36,356 nucleotides of DNA from Bacteroidota bacterium (GTDB lineage Bacteria > Bacteroidota > Bacteroidia > Bacteroidales > Paludibacteraceae): the NCBI GenBank assembly GCA_017860345.1, contig JAFNAV010000060.1, forward strand, positions 1-36,356, read 5' to 3'. Under the pieces are notes generated by a model. It did no database searches, was not told where the DNA came from, and saw nothing but the letters and a program-made list of their open reading frames with translations. Positions within the stretch are counted from its first letter, which is position 1, and every line of letters starts with the position of its first letter. A program made the position numbers and the translations under genes. This document shows, piece by piece, positions 7,558 through 17,214 of this stretch.

Positions 7558-9867
7558 CTATTCAAGCACTTCAAGTTTTGCAAATTTTAGCAGCAGCGAT
7601 TTCATCCCTTTATCACCAAAATCAATATCGGCTTTCTCATTACCATTCACCACACTGGTTTCCATCACTTTACCAATACCAAATACGGCATGTTTTACAA
7701 ACGCTCCCACTGGCAAAGCACTGTTTACGGTGGGCACCTTGTCGGCGCCGTTTCCACCCAGTTTAGTCATTCGTTTAGGTGGCTGTGGAGCAAAAGTTTC
7801 GGCAGGTGCAGCAGCGGTTCGGGGCGACTGGTTAAACCGCGAACGTTCAAAACTTATTTCGTCGTCCCAGTTACCAAAACGGGTTTGCCGGGCTTCAAAT
7901 CCCGTTTCCTTAGGTTCATCAAGATACTGAGAATCAATATCTTTTATAAAGCGGCTTGGATTCGAAAAATTTGTTTTTCCGTTACGGAAACGCGATTTGG
8001 AGAAACTGATAAAACACAGTTCCTCGGCCCTGGTGAGAGCCACGTAAAACAGCCTTCGCTCCTCCTCCAGCTCCCTTTCCGAGCCCGTAGTATAAGCCGA
8101 TGGAAATAGCTCTTCTTCCATCCCAACAATGAATACCACTTTGAATTCCAACCCTTTGGCTGCGTGAACGGTCATCATCGTTACTTTTTCACCATCACTA
8201 TCGGTATCAGTATCCTGGTCGGTTTGCAACGACACATCAGACAGAAAATCAGGTAAAAATGCCGATTCCTGATCATTCTGACGGGTTTCGCAAAATTCAT
8301 GTATAGCCTTGAGCAATTCCTGCACGTTTTCCTGTTTGCTCATATTTTCGGGCGAACGATCCAGAAAAGTTTCGCTGATAACGCCCGTAACCTTGACTAC
8401 ACTATTCACCAAATCGTAAGCATTTTGGGTATTAACCTGCTGTGCAAACACGCCTATCATATCCCTGAATTGCGCCAGTTTTGTAGCTGCACCGGCATTT
8501 ACAGGCAGGTTGTAGCCAAGCATATCGGTAAGTACATCCCAGGCGCTTACTTCATGAAGCTGGGCGCATTCCAACAGTTTCGTTACGGTAGTATCGCCAA
8601 TTCCGCGAGCCGGATAATTGATAATCCGTTTGAGCGCTTCCTCGTCATTGCGGTTACAAATAAGCCTGCAATAAGCAATCACGTCCTTAATTTCTTTCCG
8701 TTGATAAAAAGACAGCCCACCATATATGCGGTAAGGGATGGTCTTTTTTCTGAGCGCCTCTTCGAGTACACGCGATTGCGAGTTGGTTCTGTACAATATA
8801 GCAATATTCTGAAAACCATAACTTTCTTTATATTTCAGATCCAGAATATTTTGTGCCACCACGGCACCCTCCTCCAAATCGGTAAATACGCTCAGCAATT
8901 TGATAGGTCTGCCCTCTTCCTTTTCCGAAAACACTGTTTTACGTATCTGTTTGGAGTTTTTATCTATCAGGCTATTCGCAGCATTTACAATGGTTTGCGT
9001 TGAACGGTAGTTTTGTTCCAGCTTAAAAATCTGAGCATTGGTATACGCATTTTTAAACTGTAGTATATTGTCGATATTGGCACCCCGAAACGAGTAAATA
9101 CTCTGAGCATCATCACCTACCACACAAATTCGTTCATGTTGCTCCGAAAGCTTTTTAACGATTAGATATTGTGCAAAATTTGTATCCTGATACTCATCTA
9201 CCAGAATATAGCCGAAAGCATCGCGATATTTTTGCAAAACATCCGGGTGATTTCTGAAAAGGATGTTGGTTTGCATCAACAGGTCATCAAAATCCATGGC
9301 ATCGGCCTGTTTACAGCGGTTGCAATATATTTTGTAAATATCCGACATCATAGGCACCCGCGAAGTCATATCCGCTTTAATCAGGTCAGGAGTTGCCTGA
9401 TAAGCCTCCGGAGTTATCAGGTTGTTTTTAGCATAGGAAATACGCGAGTGAACAAAGCCATGTTTGTATTGCTTATCATCGAGTTTAAGCTCTTTTACAA
9501 TGCTTTTGATCAAACTATTTGAATCGGACGAGTCGTAAATGGTAAAGTTTTTGGAGTATCCTATTCTGTCAGCCTCATTGCGCAATATCCTCGAAAAAAC
9601 AGAGTGAAAAGTTCCCATCCACAAGTAGCGAGCCGTACGTTCGCCCACCATGCCGGCAATACGGGCTTTCATTTCGCGTGCAGCTTTGTTGGTAAAAGTC
9701 AGTGCCAGGATAGACGATGGCGGCAGTCCCATTTTAAGCAGATAAGCTATCTTGTAAGTCAGCACACGGGTTTTTCCCGATCCGGCACCCGCTATAACCA
9801 GCGAGGCTCCATCGATATATTCCACAGCACGACGCTGACTATCATTCAGTTCATTTAAAAAATCCAT
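7558..9867 (-). CDS. pcrA: UvrD/PcrA-type ATP-dependent DNA helicase
   Basis: A 769-residue superfamily 1 3'-5' helicase for nucleotide excision repair, mismatch repair and removal of blocked complexes. Motifs: Walker A GAGSGKTR (27-34), Walker B VDEYQDTN (223-230), GDDAQSIYSFRGAN, motif IV LEQNYRST, motif V TVHAAKGLEFKVVFI, and motif VI RRLFYVALTRAEE. The C-terminal ~50 residues (VGAFVKHAVFGIGKVMET ... DFGDKGMKSLLLKFAKLEVLE end) match the Tudor-like domain by which PcrA/UvrD contacts RNA polymerase. This tail and the length distinguish it from Rep. The gene stands alone, upstream of recA on the same strand but separated by 610 bases. uvrD is an equally acceptable name. Confidence 0.93.
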   Translation of the reverse strand: MDFLNELNDSQRRAVEYIDGASLVIAGAGSGKTRVLTYKIAYLLKMGLPPSSILALTFTNKAAREMKARIAGMVGERTARYLWMGTFHSVFSRILRNEADRIGYSKNFTIYDSSDSNSLIKSIVKELKLDDKQYKHGFVHSRISYAKNNLITPEAYQATPDLIKADMTSRVPMMSDIYKIYCNRCKQADAMDFDDLLMQTNILFRNHPDVLQKYRDAFGYILVDEYQDTNFAQYLIVKKLSEQHERICVVGDDAQSIYSFRGANIDNILQFKNAYTNAQIFKLEQNYRSTQTIVNAANSLIDKNSKQIRKTVFSEKEEGRPIKLLSVFTDLEEGAVVAQNILDLKYKESYGFQNIAILYRTNSQSRVLEEALRKKTIPYRIYGGLSFYQRKEIKDVIAYCRLICNRNDEEALKRIINYPARGIGDTTVTKLLECAQLHEVSAWDVLTDMLGYNLPVNAGAATKLAQFRDMIGVFAQQVNTQNAYDLVNSVVKVTGVISETFLDRSPENMSKQENVQELLKAIHEFCETRQNDQESAFLPDFLSDVSLQTDQDTDTDSDGEKVTMMTVHAAKGLEFKVVFIVGMEEELFPSAYTTGSERELEEERRLFYVALTRAEELCFISFSKSRFRNGKTNFSNPSRFIKDIDSQYLDEPKETGFEARQTRFGNWDDEISFERSRFNQSPRTAAAPAETFAPQPPKRMTKLGGNGADKVPTVNSALPVGAFVKHAVFGIGKVMETSVVNGNEKADIDFGDKGMKSLLLKFAKLEVLE

Positions 9868-10075
9868 TTTTAATACCCGGCTACAAAAAAACCGTAATCC
9901 GTATTTTTCTCCGGAGTCGAAAGATTTAGGACGACGATTTTTTATACAATAATTGAAAATAACTTGTTGTGTTCGACAAACAACTATCCGGCTTACATCA
10001 CAGTAATGCCTATAAAAAAAACAACTCGCTCTACAGTAAATATCTGTTGCATGTTATTTGAAAAAATACCAGATA

Positions 10076-10109
10076 CAAAGTTAGTAAAATTGAGCGGTAT
10101 TTCTACAAA
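10076..10109 (-). promoter_or_regulatory. Possible promoter of pcrA
   Basis: On the minus strand TAACTTTG (10083-10076) fits TAnnTTTG, with TTTG (10109-10106) 22 bases upstream, slightly longer than usual. The leader to the pcrA start would be about 200 bases. Confidence 0.4.
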
Positions 10110-10144
10110 AGAGTTATCAACAATATAGTTTGGCAGAAAAGCAC

Positions 10145-10152
10145 TATCTTTG
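10145..10152 (+). promoter_or_regulatory. -7 promoter element of the acyltransferase gene
   Basis: TATCTTTG fits TAnnTTTG exactly. The TTTG at 10129-10132 is only 12 bases upstream, too close for a -33 box. The predicted start near 10159 leaves almost no leader before ATG 10166, favouring ATG 10211 as the gene start. Confidence 0.5.
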
Positions 10153-10210
10153 CACAGGGTTTATCATGAAAAAGCTCCGAACAACAGCAACAAAAACACA
10201 ACGAAAAAAC

Positions 10211-10768
10211 ATGCAGAAAATCAGCAAGTTAATCCTGAAAATATTCGGATGGAAAGCCATCGTCACTGTTTCCGAACCTTCGAAAAGCATTATTTGCGTG
10301 GCACCTCATACCAGCAACTGGGATTTTCCTTTAGGCAAACTGGGCTATTGGGCCTTAGGGCGCAGCGCTTCATTTCTGATTAAGAAATCATGGTTTTTCT
10401 TTCCGATGAACTTGTTTTTCAACGCCATGAATGGCGTACCCATTGACCGCAGCAAACGCAGTTCAACCACCCAGCAGATGGTTGAAGAGTTTGCAAAACG
10501 GGAACACTTCCACTTAGCCATCACTCCTGAAGGCACCCGAAGTTTATCACCAACCTGGAAAATGGGTTTCTACTATATGGCTCTGCAAGCTCATGTGCCT
10601 ATACAATTAGCCTACATCGATTACAAAAAAAAGGAAATAGGAATTACCGAAGTTTTTCACCCCACCGGCAACGAAACAGCCGATCTGGAACAAATTCAGA
10701 ATTTCTACAAAGACAAAAATGCCAAATTTCCTGAAAAGTTTAATTTAAGTCACTCTGTAGTATCATAA
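10211..10768 (+). CDS. 1-acyl-sn-glycerol-3-phosphate acyltransferase-like (lysophospholipid acyltransferase family)
   Basis: The 185-residue protein has the PlsC-family motif I as HTSNWD (H33-D38, HX4D) and motif III as PEGTR (106-110), plus GVPIDRSKRS (75-84) as motif II. Such enzymes move acyl chains onto lysophosphatidate or related acceptors at the inner membrane. It is shorter than E. coli PlsC and lacks clear transmembrane segments, like many Bacteroidetes members of this family whose true acceptor is unknown. Start: ATG 10211 gives a typical MQKISKLILKIFGWK N-terminus; ATG 10166 would add fifteen basic residues and lies next to the predicted transcription start. It is followed by the promoter of the rimP operon, so likely monocistronic. 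Confidence 0.82.
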   Translation: MQKISKLILKIFGWKAIVTVSEPSKSIICVAPHTSNWDFPLGKLGYWALGRSASFLIKKSWFFFPMNLFFNAMNGVPIDRSKRSSTTQQMVEEFAKREHFHLAITPEGTRSLSPTWKMGFYYMALQAHVPIQLAYIDYKKKEIGITEVFHPTGNETADLEQIQNFYKDKNAKFPEKFNLSHSVVS

Positions 10769-10803
10769 TAAAGCTGCATTTGTATAACTTTTTTTTATAA
10801 TTC

Positions 10804-10835
10804 TTTGTTGTTTAAAGAATTATTTTGTACTTTTG
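10804..10835 (+). promoter_or_regulatory. Promoter of the rimP-nusA-infB operon
   Basis: TTTG (10804-10807), 20 bases, then TACTTTTG (10828-10835): a near-ideal Bacteroidetes housekeeping promoter. Transcription should begin near 10842, giving a ~56-base leader to rimP. Confidence 0.8.
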
Positions 10836-10853
10836 CACCGTTTCAGAACAAAG

Positions 10854-10878
10854 TGAGGGGGACAGGTTGTCCCCCTCA
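10854..10878 (+). promoter_or_regulatory. GC-rich leader hairpin ahead of rimP
   Basis: TGAGGGGGACA (10854-10864) pairs perfectly with TGTCCCCCTCA (10868-10878) around a 3-base loop, extended by a G-U and an A-T pair. It sits 12 bases after the predicted transcription start and 20 bases before the rimP ATG, with no T-run, so it is more likely an mRNA-stability or translation-control element than a terminator. Confidence 0.65.
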
Positions 10879-10897
10879 TTGTTAAATTACCCTGACA

Positions 10898-11365
10898 ATG
10901 ATCGACAAAAATAAAGTTAATCAAATCATTACAAACTATTTAGCAGAAACCAGCTATTACCTTGTTGATCTGAATGTATCGAACGACAACCACATCGGCA
11001 TAGAAATAGATTCCTTTGATGGAGTTTCAATTGATTTTTGCGTAGAACTTAACAAACACATTGAATCTCAGATAGATCGGGAAACCGAGGATTATGAGCT
11101 CGAAGTTAGTTCAGCCGGACTAACCGAACCATTCAAAGTATTAAAGCAATACGAAAAAAACCTTGGAAATGAAGTGGAAGTCCTCACCAAACAAGGCAAA
11201 AAATTAAGCGGCATACTGCAGGAAGCTAACGAAGAACATTTTGTTTTGATGGTAGAAAAAACTGAAAAGCCGGAAGGTTCAAAACGAAAGGTGACTGTTC
11301 AGGAAAATTTAATATTTAATTACTCAGACATAAAATACACAAAATATATTATCAGATTCAAATAA
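10898..11365 (+). CDS. rimP: Ribosome maturation factor RimP
   Basis: The 155-residue protein shows the RimP pattern: N-terminal domain with IEIDSFDGVSIDFCVELNKHIE (~35-56) and LEVSSAGLTEPF (88-99, the family's VSSPGLDRPL equivalent), then an Sm-like C-terminal domain. RimP helps assemble the 30S ribosomal subunit. It is the first gene of a rimP-nusA-infB operon, with only 4 bases to nusA, and is preceded by a canonical promoter and a GC hairpin. The conserved operon order supports the assignment. The ATG at 10898 is the only start fitting the family N-terminus. Confidence 0.93.
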   Translation: MIDKNKVNQIITNYLAETSYYLVDLNVSNDNHIGIEIDSFDGVSIDFCVELNKHIESQIDRETEDYELEVSSAGLTEPFKVLKQYEKNLGNEVEVLTKQGKKLSGILQEANEEHFVLMVEKTEKPEGSKRKVTVQENLIFNYSDIKYTKYIIRFK

Positions 11366-11369
11366 GGCC

Positions 11370-12623
11370 ATGAGCAAAAAAGAAACTATCAACTTGATCG
11401 ATACCTTTTCGGAATTTAAAGAACTGAAAAGTATAGACAGAAGCACCCTGATAAGTGTTATGGAAGAATCTTTCCGCAACGTGATAACTAAAATGTTCGG
11501 TTCGGATGAAAACTATGATGTGATTATCAATCCGGATAAGGGCGACTTTGAAATATATCGTAACCGCACTGTGGTTGAAGATGATGAACTTGAAGATCCG
11601 AATCTGGAAATTACTATCAGCGATGCCAAGAAAATTGACACTGACTATGAAGTGGGCGAAGAAGTTACCGACACGGTTGACTTCCTCGGATTTGGCCGCC
11701 GCGCTATTCTGACGCTTCGTCAAACTCTGTCGTCCAAAATTCTTGAACTTCAAAAAGATAATGTTTTTTCAAAATACAGCGAAAAAGTTGGTCAGATAGT
11801 AAGCGCTGAACTTTACCAGATATGGAAAAAAGAAATGCTGCTGATTGACGACGAAGGCAATGAACTTTACCTGCCTAAATCGGAACAGATACCAACCGAC
11901 TTTTACCGCAAGGGCGATACCGTACGTGCAGTAGTGGCTATGGTTGACAATAAAAACAACAACCCCAAAATTATTCTGTCGCGTATTTCGCCGGTATTTC
12001 TCGAAAGACTTTTTGAACTGGAAGTACCCGAAATCAACGAAGGTTTGATTATAGTTAAGAAAATTGCCCGCATACCCGGCGAACGTGCCAAAGTAGCCGT
12101 AGAATCGTACGACGACCGCATCGACCCGGTAGGTGCCTGTGTGGGAGTAAAAGGTTCGCGTATTCACGGAATTGTTCGCGAACTACGCAACGAAAACATT
12201 GACGTAATTAATTACACCAATAATATAAGTCTGTTCATATCGCGCTCACTCAGCCCGGCCAAAATATCTTCCATCCGTTTAAACGAAGCAGAGAAGAAAG
12301 CCGAAATTTATCTGAAACCCGATGAAGTATCGCAAGCCATAGGAAAAGGAGGACTTAACATCAAGCTTGCCAGCATGCTTACCGGATATACACTGGATGT
12401 GTTCCGCGATATTGAAGACGAAACAGAAGATATTTACTTAGATGAATTTAACGACGAAATAGATCAGTGGGTTATCGACGCCTTTAAAGCTATTGGTTGC
12501 GATACTGCCAAGAGCATACTTGCAGTACCCCGTGCCGACCTGATTCGCCGTACCGACCTCGAAGAAGAAACTATCGACGAGGTACTTGAAATTCTGCGTG
12601 CAGAGTTTGAGGAAGAAGAATAA
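11370..12623 (+). CDS. nusA: Transcription termination/antitermination factor NusA
   Basis: A 417-residue NusA that binds RNA polymerase and nascent RNA to control pausing and termination. It has an N-terminal polymerase-binding domain (1-~130), an S1 RNA-binding domain (~138-205), KH1 with GVKGSRIHGI (259-268) and KH2 with AIGKGGLNIKLAS (323-335). The acidic C-terminal ~70 residues end in EEEE; the tandem acidic repeats of E. coli NusA are absent, as in most Bacteroidetes. It is the second gene of the operon. Confidence 0.95.
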   Translation: MSKKETINLIDTFSEFKELKSIDRSTLISVMEESFRNVITKMFGSDENYDVIINPDKGDFEIYRNRTVVEDDELEDPNLEITISDAKKIDTDYEVGEEVTDTVDFLGFGRRAILTLRQTLSSKILELQKDNVFSKYSEKVGQIVSAELYQIWKKEMLLIDDEGNELYLPKSEQIPTDFYRKGDTVRAVVAMVDNKNNNPKIILSRISPVFLERLFELEVPEINEGLIIVKKIARIPGERAKVAVESYDDRIDPVGACVGVKGSRIHGIVRELRNENIDVINYTNNISLFISRSLSPAKISSIRLNEAEKKAEIYLKPDEVSQAIGKGGLNIKLASMLTGYTLDVFRDIEDETEDIYLDEFNDEIDQWVIDAFKAIGCDTAKSILAVPRADLIRRTDLEEETIDEVLEILRAEFEEEE

Positions 12624-12714
12624 ACAAAATCGGTATTATAACATTTTCAAGCTCTGTTTATAGCTTAGTTCCCGATAAACTCTTAGAATTATAAAAAAAC
12701 TATTCAAAAAATAT

Positions 12715-15700
12715 ATGTCCATAAGATTAAGTAAAGCCTGCAAAGATTTAAATGTCGGAATGACCACCGCCGTTGAGTTTTTGGCAAAAAAAGGTCATAA
12801 ACTGTCAGTTGATCCAAACCTCAAACTGTCGGACGAACTATATCTTTTACTTGCAAAAGAATTTAATAAAGATATGGCTCTGAAAATGGAATCGGAACGT
12901 TTGAGTCAGGAACGTCATTCAAAAGAAAAGGCTGGAACAGTAGCTTTGGAAGGTTATTTACAATCAAAAACTGCGGTAGAGAAACCAGTTGAAAAACCTG
13001 CGGATATCATTCGCACCACCATCCCTAAAGATCAGATTCCTCATATCAAGGCCGTTGGTCATATAGACCTTGATGGAATAAACAAACCGGCTGCTGAGGG
13101 CGTAAAGCAAACAGAAGCCCCTGTGGTTGAAGAAGTAACGGTAGAAACACCTCAAAGCTATGAGGCACCTGAAGTAATTGAGGAAACCCGGATAGAAGAG
13201 CCAGTTGTTGTTGAAACCATTGAACCACAAATAAAGGAAGACATTATCCCTGAAAAGGTTGAAATTCCTGCGATTGAAGTGGAGGACGTACCGGAAGCAA
13301 CACAACCGGTAGTAGCTGAAATTCATGTAGAGAGTCCTGTTGAAGTTAAAACAGAGCCAGTGGCTGTTCAGGAAGAAGAAGTGTTTGAACCTGAAAATGA
13401 TGAGGTAAAAAACACAGACAGTCATAACAAAGATATTGAGCTTAACGATGATGATAACGACGACGAAGATGATGATGTAAATTACACCAGCGAAAACGAA
13501 AATGACAACGCCACTGAAGTGGAAGACACCGAAGTAAGCGACGAAAACGAAGTTTTCTCACTGTCTCGTCCGAAAATTGAAAAAAAGCCTGTGGTTATAG
13601 GTACCATTGACCTGAATTTACTAAATCAGAGTACACGTCCCAAGCCCAAGACCAAAGAACAGAAACGCAAGGAAAGAGAAGAAAAAAACCGTCAGCTTGC
13701 CGAAAACAAGAAAACGCTAACCCTTCCGGGCGAAAAGAAAGTATTGAATATTAATGGCCCTGATAATGCTAACAGCGAAGCTCTGAAAAAGAAAAAACGC
13801 GAACGCTTTACCAGCCAGAAAGTAGACATAAACAAAGTTCAGCAGCCCGGCAATGCAGGTACAGGCAACAATTTGGGACAACCCAAAAAAGCCACGCTGG
13901 CCACTAATACCGGGAAAAAGGACAACAGACTGAAAAAACCTCTGAAAACAGTTGTTGACGAGGAAGCTGTACAAAAACAAATTAAGGAAACACTGGCTCG
14001 TTTGGCCGGAGGCAACAAAAAAGGCAAAGGAGCCAAATACCGTAAAGATAAACGTGAAATAGCCAGTGCCCGTTTGCAGGAACAGGCCGAACGCGATCAG
14101 GCAGAAGAAAGCGTACTGAAACTTACTGAGTTTGTTACAGTAAGCGAACTTGCCGTAATGATGGACATTTCTGTAAATCAGGTAATTGCTACCTGTATGA
14201 GCATTGGCATGATGGTATCAATCAACCAGCGCTTAGATGCTGAAACCATCAATATTGTGGCTGAGGAATTCGGATTTACAACCCAGTTTGTAAGTGCCGA
14301 TGTAGTTGAAGCCATTGGCGAAGAAGAGCCGGACAGCGAAGAAGACCTGTTGCCACGTGCTCCTATTGTTACCGTAATGGGACATGTGGATCATGGTAAA
14401 ACATCTTTGCTCGACTATATACGTAAAACCAACGTGATAGCCGGTGAAGCCGGAGGTATTACCCAGCACATTGGTGCATATAATGTAAAATTAGACAATG
14501 GTCAGAGAATTACGTTCTTAGACACTCCTGGTCACGAGGCATTTACTGCTATGCGTGCCCGTGGTGCTAAAGTTACCGATATCGCCATCATCATTGTAGC
14601 TGCCGACGATAATGTGATGCCTCAAACCATAGAGGCAATCAATCACGCATCGGCTGCCAACGTGCCTATGATTTTTGCTATCAATAAAGTAGATAAACCC
14701 GGTGCTAACCCTGAAAAAATTAAGGAAACGCTGGCAGGCATGAATTATCTGGTAGAAGATTGGGGTGGAAAATATCAATCGCAGGACATCTCGGCCAAAC
14801 AAGGTTTGGGTATATCCGAACTGCTTGAAAAAGTATTGCTCGAAGCCGAATTGCTCGAACTGAAAGCAAATCCCGAAAAAAGAGCTGTTGGCTCGGTTAT
14901 CGAATCATCGCTCGACAAAGGTCGCGGTTATATATCCACCATACTGGTACAAAACGGTACGCTCCATCAGGGCGATGTAGTATTGGCCGGTACGCATTTC
15001 GGTAAAATCAAGGCCATGTTCAACGAGCGTAACCAGCGCATTAAGGAAGCTAAACCTGCTGAACCGGTATTGATCCTCGGATTGAACGGAGCGCCACAGG
15101 CCGGCGATAACTTTAACGTAATGGCTACAGAACAAGAAGCCCGCGAAATTGCTAACAAACGTGAACAATTGCAACGCGAACAGAGTTTACGTACCAAAAA
15201 GCACTTTACGCTGGATGAGCTTGGACGACGTATTGCACTGGGCGACTTTAAAGAACTTAACGTTATCGTTAAGGGTGACGTGGATGGTTCTGTTGAAGCC
15301 TTGTCGGATTCGTTACTCAAACTGTCGACCGAGCATATTCAGGTAAATGTTATCCACAAAGCGGTGGGTGCTATTTCCGACTCGGACGTACTGCTTGCAG
15401 CTGCATCCAACGCAATTATTTGCGGTTTCCAGGTTCGACCAACTTCTACAGCCCGAAAAATGGCCGAAAAAGAAGAAATCGACGTACGCCTCTACTCTAT
15501 CATCTACGATGCTATAGAGGAAATCAAAGCGGCTATGGAAGGTATGCTTTCGCCTGAAATTAAGGAAGAAATTACTGCAACGCTCGAAGTAATTGAAACG
15601 TTCAAAATCACGAAAGTAGGAACGGTGGCCGGATGTTTGGTTCGTGAAGGTAAAATTAAGCGCAACAACAAAGTGCGTATTATCCGCGATGGTATCGTAG

Positions 15701-15861
15701 TGTACACCGGCGAACTCGACTCGCTGAAACGCTTCAAGGAAGATGTGAAAGAAGTTGGTACAAACTATGAGTGCGGTTTGAACATCAAGAACTACAACGA
15801 CCTGCGCGTAGGCGACCTGGTTGAAAGTTTTGAAGAAACAGAAATCAAAAAGACTTTGTAA
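12715..15861 (+). CDS. infB: Translation initiation factor IF-2
   Basis: A 1048-residue GTPase that places initiator tRNA on the 30S subunit and promotes subunit joining. The N-terminal IF2 domain begins [20 protein letters not shown]. Residues ~70-440 are a long charged, low-complexity linker full of Glu, Val and Pro, then Lys-rich, as in other Bacteroidetes IF-2 proteins. The G domain has G1 GHVDHGKT (556-563), G3 DTPGHEAF, G4 NKVDK and a SAKQGLG G5-like segment. Domains II to IV follow, ending in EETEIKKTL. It is 91 bases downstream of nusA with no terminator between, so co-transcribed. A strong bidirectional terminator follows. Confidence 0.96.
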   Translation: MSIRLSKACKDLNVGMTTAVEFLAKKGHKLSVDPNLKLSDELYLLLAKEFNKDMALKMESERLSQERHSKEKAGTVALEGYLQSKTAVEKPVEKPADIIRTTIPKDQIPHIKAVGHIDLDGINKPAAEGVKQTEAPVVEEVTVETPQSYEAPEVIEETRIEEPVVVETIEPQIKEDIIPEKVEIPAIEVEDVPEATQPVVAEIHVESPVEVKTEPVAVQEEEVFEPENDEVKNTDSHNKDIELNDDDNDDEDDDVNYTSENENDNATEVEDTEVSDENEVFSLSRPKIEKKPVVIGTIDLNLLNQSTRPKPKTKEQKRKEREEKNRQLAENKKTLTLPGEKKVLNINGPDNANSEALKKKKRERFTSQKVDINKVQQPGNAGTGNNLGQPKKATLATNTGKKDNRLKKPLKTVVDEEAVQKQIKETLARLAGGNKKGKGAKYRKDKREIASARLQEQAERDQAEESVLKLTEFVTVSELAVMMDISVNQVIATCMSIGMMVSINQRLDAETINIVAEEFGFTTQFVSADVVEAIGEEEPDSEEDLLPRAPIVTVMGHVDHGKTSLLDYIRKTNVIAGEAGGITQHIGAYNVKLDNGQRITFLDTPGHEAFTAMRARGAKVTDIAIIIVAADDNVMPQTIEAINHASAANVPMIFAINKVDKPGANPEKIKETLAGMNYLVEDWGGKYQSQDISAKQGLGISELLEKVLLEAELLELKANPEKRAVGSVIESSLDKGRGYISTILVQNGTLHQGDVVLAGTHFGKIKAMFNERNQRIKEAKPAEPVLILGLNGAPQAGDNFNVMATEQEAREIANKREQLQREQSLRTKKHFTLDELGRRIALGDFKELNVIVKGDVDGSVEALSDSLLKLSTEHIQVNVIHKAVGAISDSDVLLAAASNAIICGFQVRPTSTARKMAEKEEIDVRLYSIIYDAIEEIKAAMEGMLSPEIKEEITATLEVIETFKITKVGTVAGCLVREGKIKRNNKVRIIRDGIVVYTGELDSLKRFKEDVKEVGTNYECGLNIKNYNDLRVGDLVESFEETEIKKTL

Positions 15862-15915
15862 TGAACTCACAAACCCTATCGGTTTTCGTAAAAACAGCTA
15901 AGGGTATTCAACAAT

Positions 15916-15959
15916 AAAAAACCGGGCAGGACTCTGAAAAGAATCCTGCCCGGTTTTTT
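15916..15959. terminator. Strong bidirectional terminator after infB
   Basis: AAAAAACCGGGCAGGA (15916-15931) pairs perfectly with 15944-15959 around a 12-base loop. Each strand ends in a T-run, so it serves infB and the convergent lipoprotein gene. Confidence 0.92.
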
Positions 15960-15982
15960 ATTTCCATTAGGTATTATGCAGT

Positions 15983-17122
15983 TTAATACTGACTGTAGAT
16001 TGACCTGATATACGTAAATGCCTGCGAATAAATAGGTTTTGTAAATTCAATAAACAGATCCTGATTAGTAGGAGGCAACTGCGGGTTACGCCCGCAAAGC
16101 GCTTTCTGCTCATTGGTTAACGCTCTTTCATCGCCATTGAAGTTTCCCCACGAGGTACTCCATACATATTCGCCTGTAAAGTTGCGTTGCTGCAATAGCA
16201 CATCGCGCGTGTCGTAAACCCTCACACTGAGTACTCCTCCTGAAAGAATTTCGCGACGATTGGTAGTAAGCTTAGCTGTTACTGTGTTGTACACATCCAC
16301 TTTTTTACCTTCAAAAGTTGCCGTACCTACCTTTACACTGTCGCGTTTTACTTCTACCGTATTTCTTGAATCGCGGATATTTCCGATAGAGTAATCTTCA
16401 AAATTCAGCACAAGGTATTGATGCGGACGCTCATCTGCATTGCGGGGAGCATTAGCTGCGTTATAAAAGCGTATCAATCTGCCGGAAAAATACTTATTGA
16501 TATCAGCAAGCAGATTTTCGCTAAAGAAATCGGCCGAAACCTGATAGTTCGGACTTGTTCGCGGGCGCTCCACAGCCACGCGCAAAGTACCCTGATAACG
16601 TGCCTCTTCTATCAGATTAAGCACATCTTTATATCCATTTGAAAAACTATTGGCTTTCTGGAAATACTGGTACGCAGCTCTGGCCTGATCGATAGTACCC
16701 ACATTAAGCGCTTTAACACCAAGTTCGTAAACCTGACCGGCCGCTTTATCACGAGCATCGCTTAATTCGCTGTGGTATTCCGCCGGAGCAGGAATTAATT
16801 CGATAGCCTTTGGGCAACGGTATATGGTCGAAGCCATTGCATTCAGACGCTCGTATTGATATACTACAGCCGCATAATTATCAGGCTGGTTACTCTGGAG
16901 GGCGATATTTATTTCGCGTAACGCCATTTGTTGTGCCAACGGATAAGTCTGTTTAAGCACGTATTGCGCCTTTTCGTTGCGTGGATTGTCCCGCAATTTT
17001 TCAACAGCCTCCATACAGGCCTTGTAGTAATCGCCTTGTTTGTAAGCCTTGTACCCCGACGAGCAAGCTCCCGTCAGCAAAATAATTAAGCCAAGAAAGA
17101 GTGTTTTGGTAGATGTTTTCAT
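15983..17122 (-). CDS. Predicted lipoprotein of unknown function
   Basis: A 379-residue product with a lipoprotein signal peptide: basic start MKTSTK, hydrophobic core LFLGLIILL and lipobox LTGAC with the lipidated Cys at 20. SS and G follow, compatible with export to the outer membrane. Residues ~25-180 are helical and TPR-like (YKQGDYYKACMEAVEKLR, then ALNVGTIDQARAAYQYFQKA). The C-terminal half is beta-rich with a conserved-looking LVLNFEDYSIGNI segment. No enzyme motif is seen. TPR-bearing lipoproteins of Bacteroidales often scaffold envelope assemblies, but no partner is evident here. It is 92 bases downstream of argS on the same strand and could be read through from it. Confidence 0.75.
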   Translation of the reverse strand: MKTSTKTLFLGLIILLTGACSSGYKAYKQGDYYKACMEAVEKLRDNPRNEKAQYVLKQTYPLAQQMALREINIALQSNQPDNYAAVVYQYERLNAMASTIYRCPKAIELIPAPAEYHSELSDARDKAAGQVYELGVKALNVGTIDQARAAYQYFQKANSFSNGYKDVLNLIEEARYQGTLRVAVERPRTSPNYQVSADFFSENLLADINKYFSGRLIRFYNAANAPRNADERPHQYLVLNFEDYSIGNIRDSRNTVEVKRDSVKVGTATFEGKKVDVYNTVTAKLTTNRREILSGGVLSVRVYDTRDVLLQQRNFTGEYVWSTSWGNFNGDERALTNEQKALCGRNPQLPPTNQDLFIEFTKPIYSQAFTYIRSIYSQY

Positions 17123-17214
17123 AGACCCGGAAATTTTTTTATTATTATTTAGATACTAAAGACAAAATATTTACTGAAACTAATAATTCATTCTCTTGTA
17201 TGCTTTTTCAACCC

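Larger units (their letters stand above)
9868..10210. other. Divergent intergenic region between pcrA and the acyltransferase gene
   Basis: AT-rich, no credible coding frame. It holds promoter-like elements for both flanking genes (listed separately). Nothing else stands out. Confidence 0.5.

Noticed and set aside
8299-9003. A 234-codon plus-strand open frame inside pcrA
   Set aside because: It is antisense to conserved helicase motifs and has no family-like sequence; a shadow frame.
10129-10132. TTTG as the -33 box of the acyltransferase promoter
   Set aside because: Only 12 bases separate it from the -7 element, well short of the usual 19-20.
12964-13425. A 153-codon minus-strand frame inside infB
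   Set aside because: It is opposite the Glu-rich IF-2 linker, whose complement yields Phe-rich nonsense.
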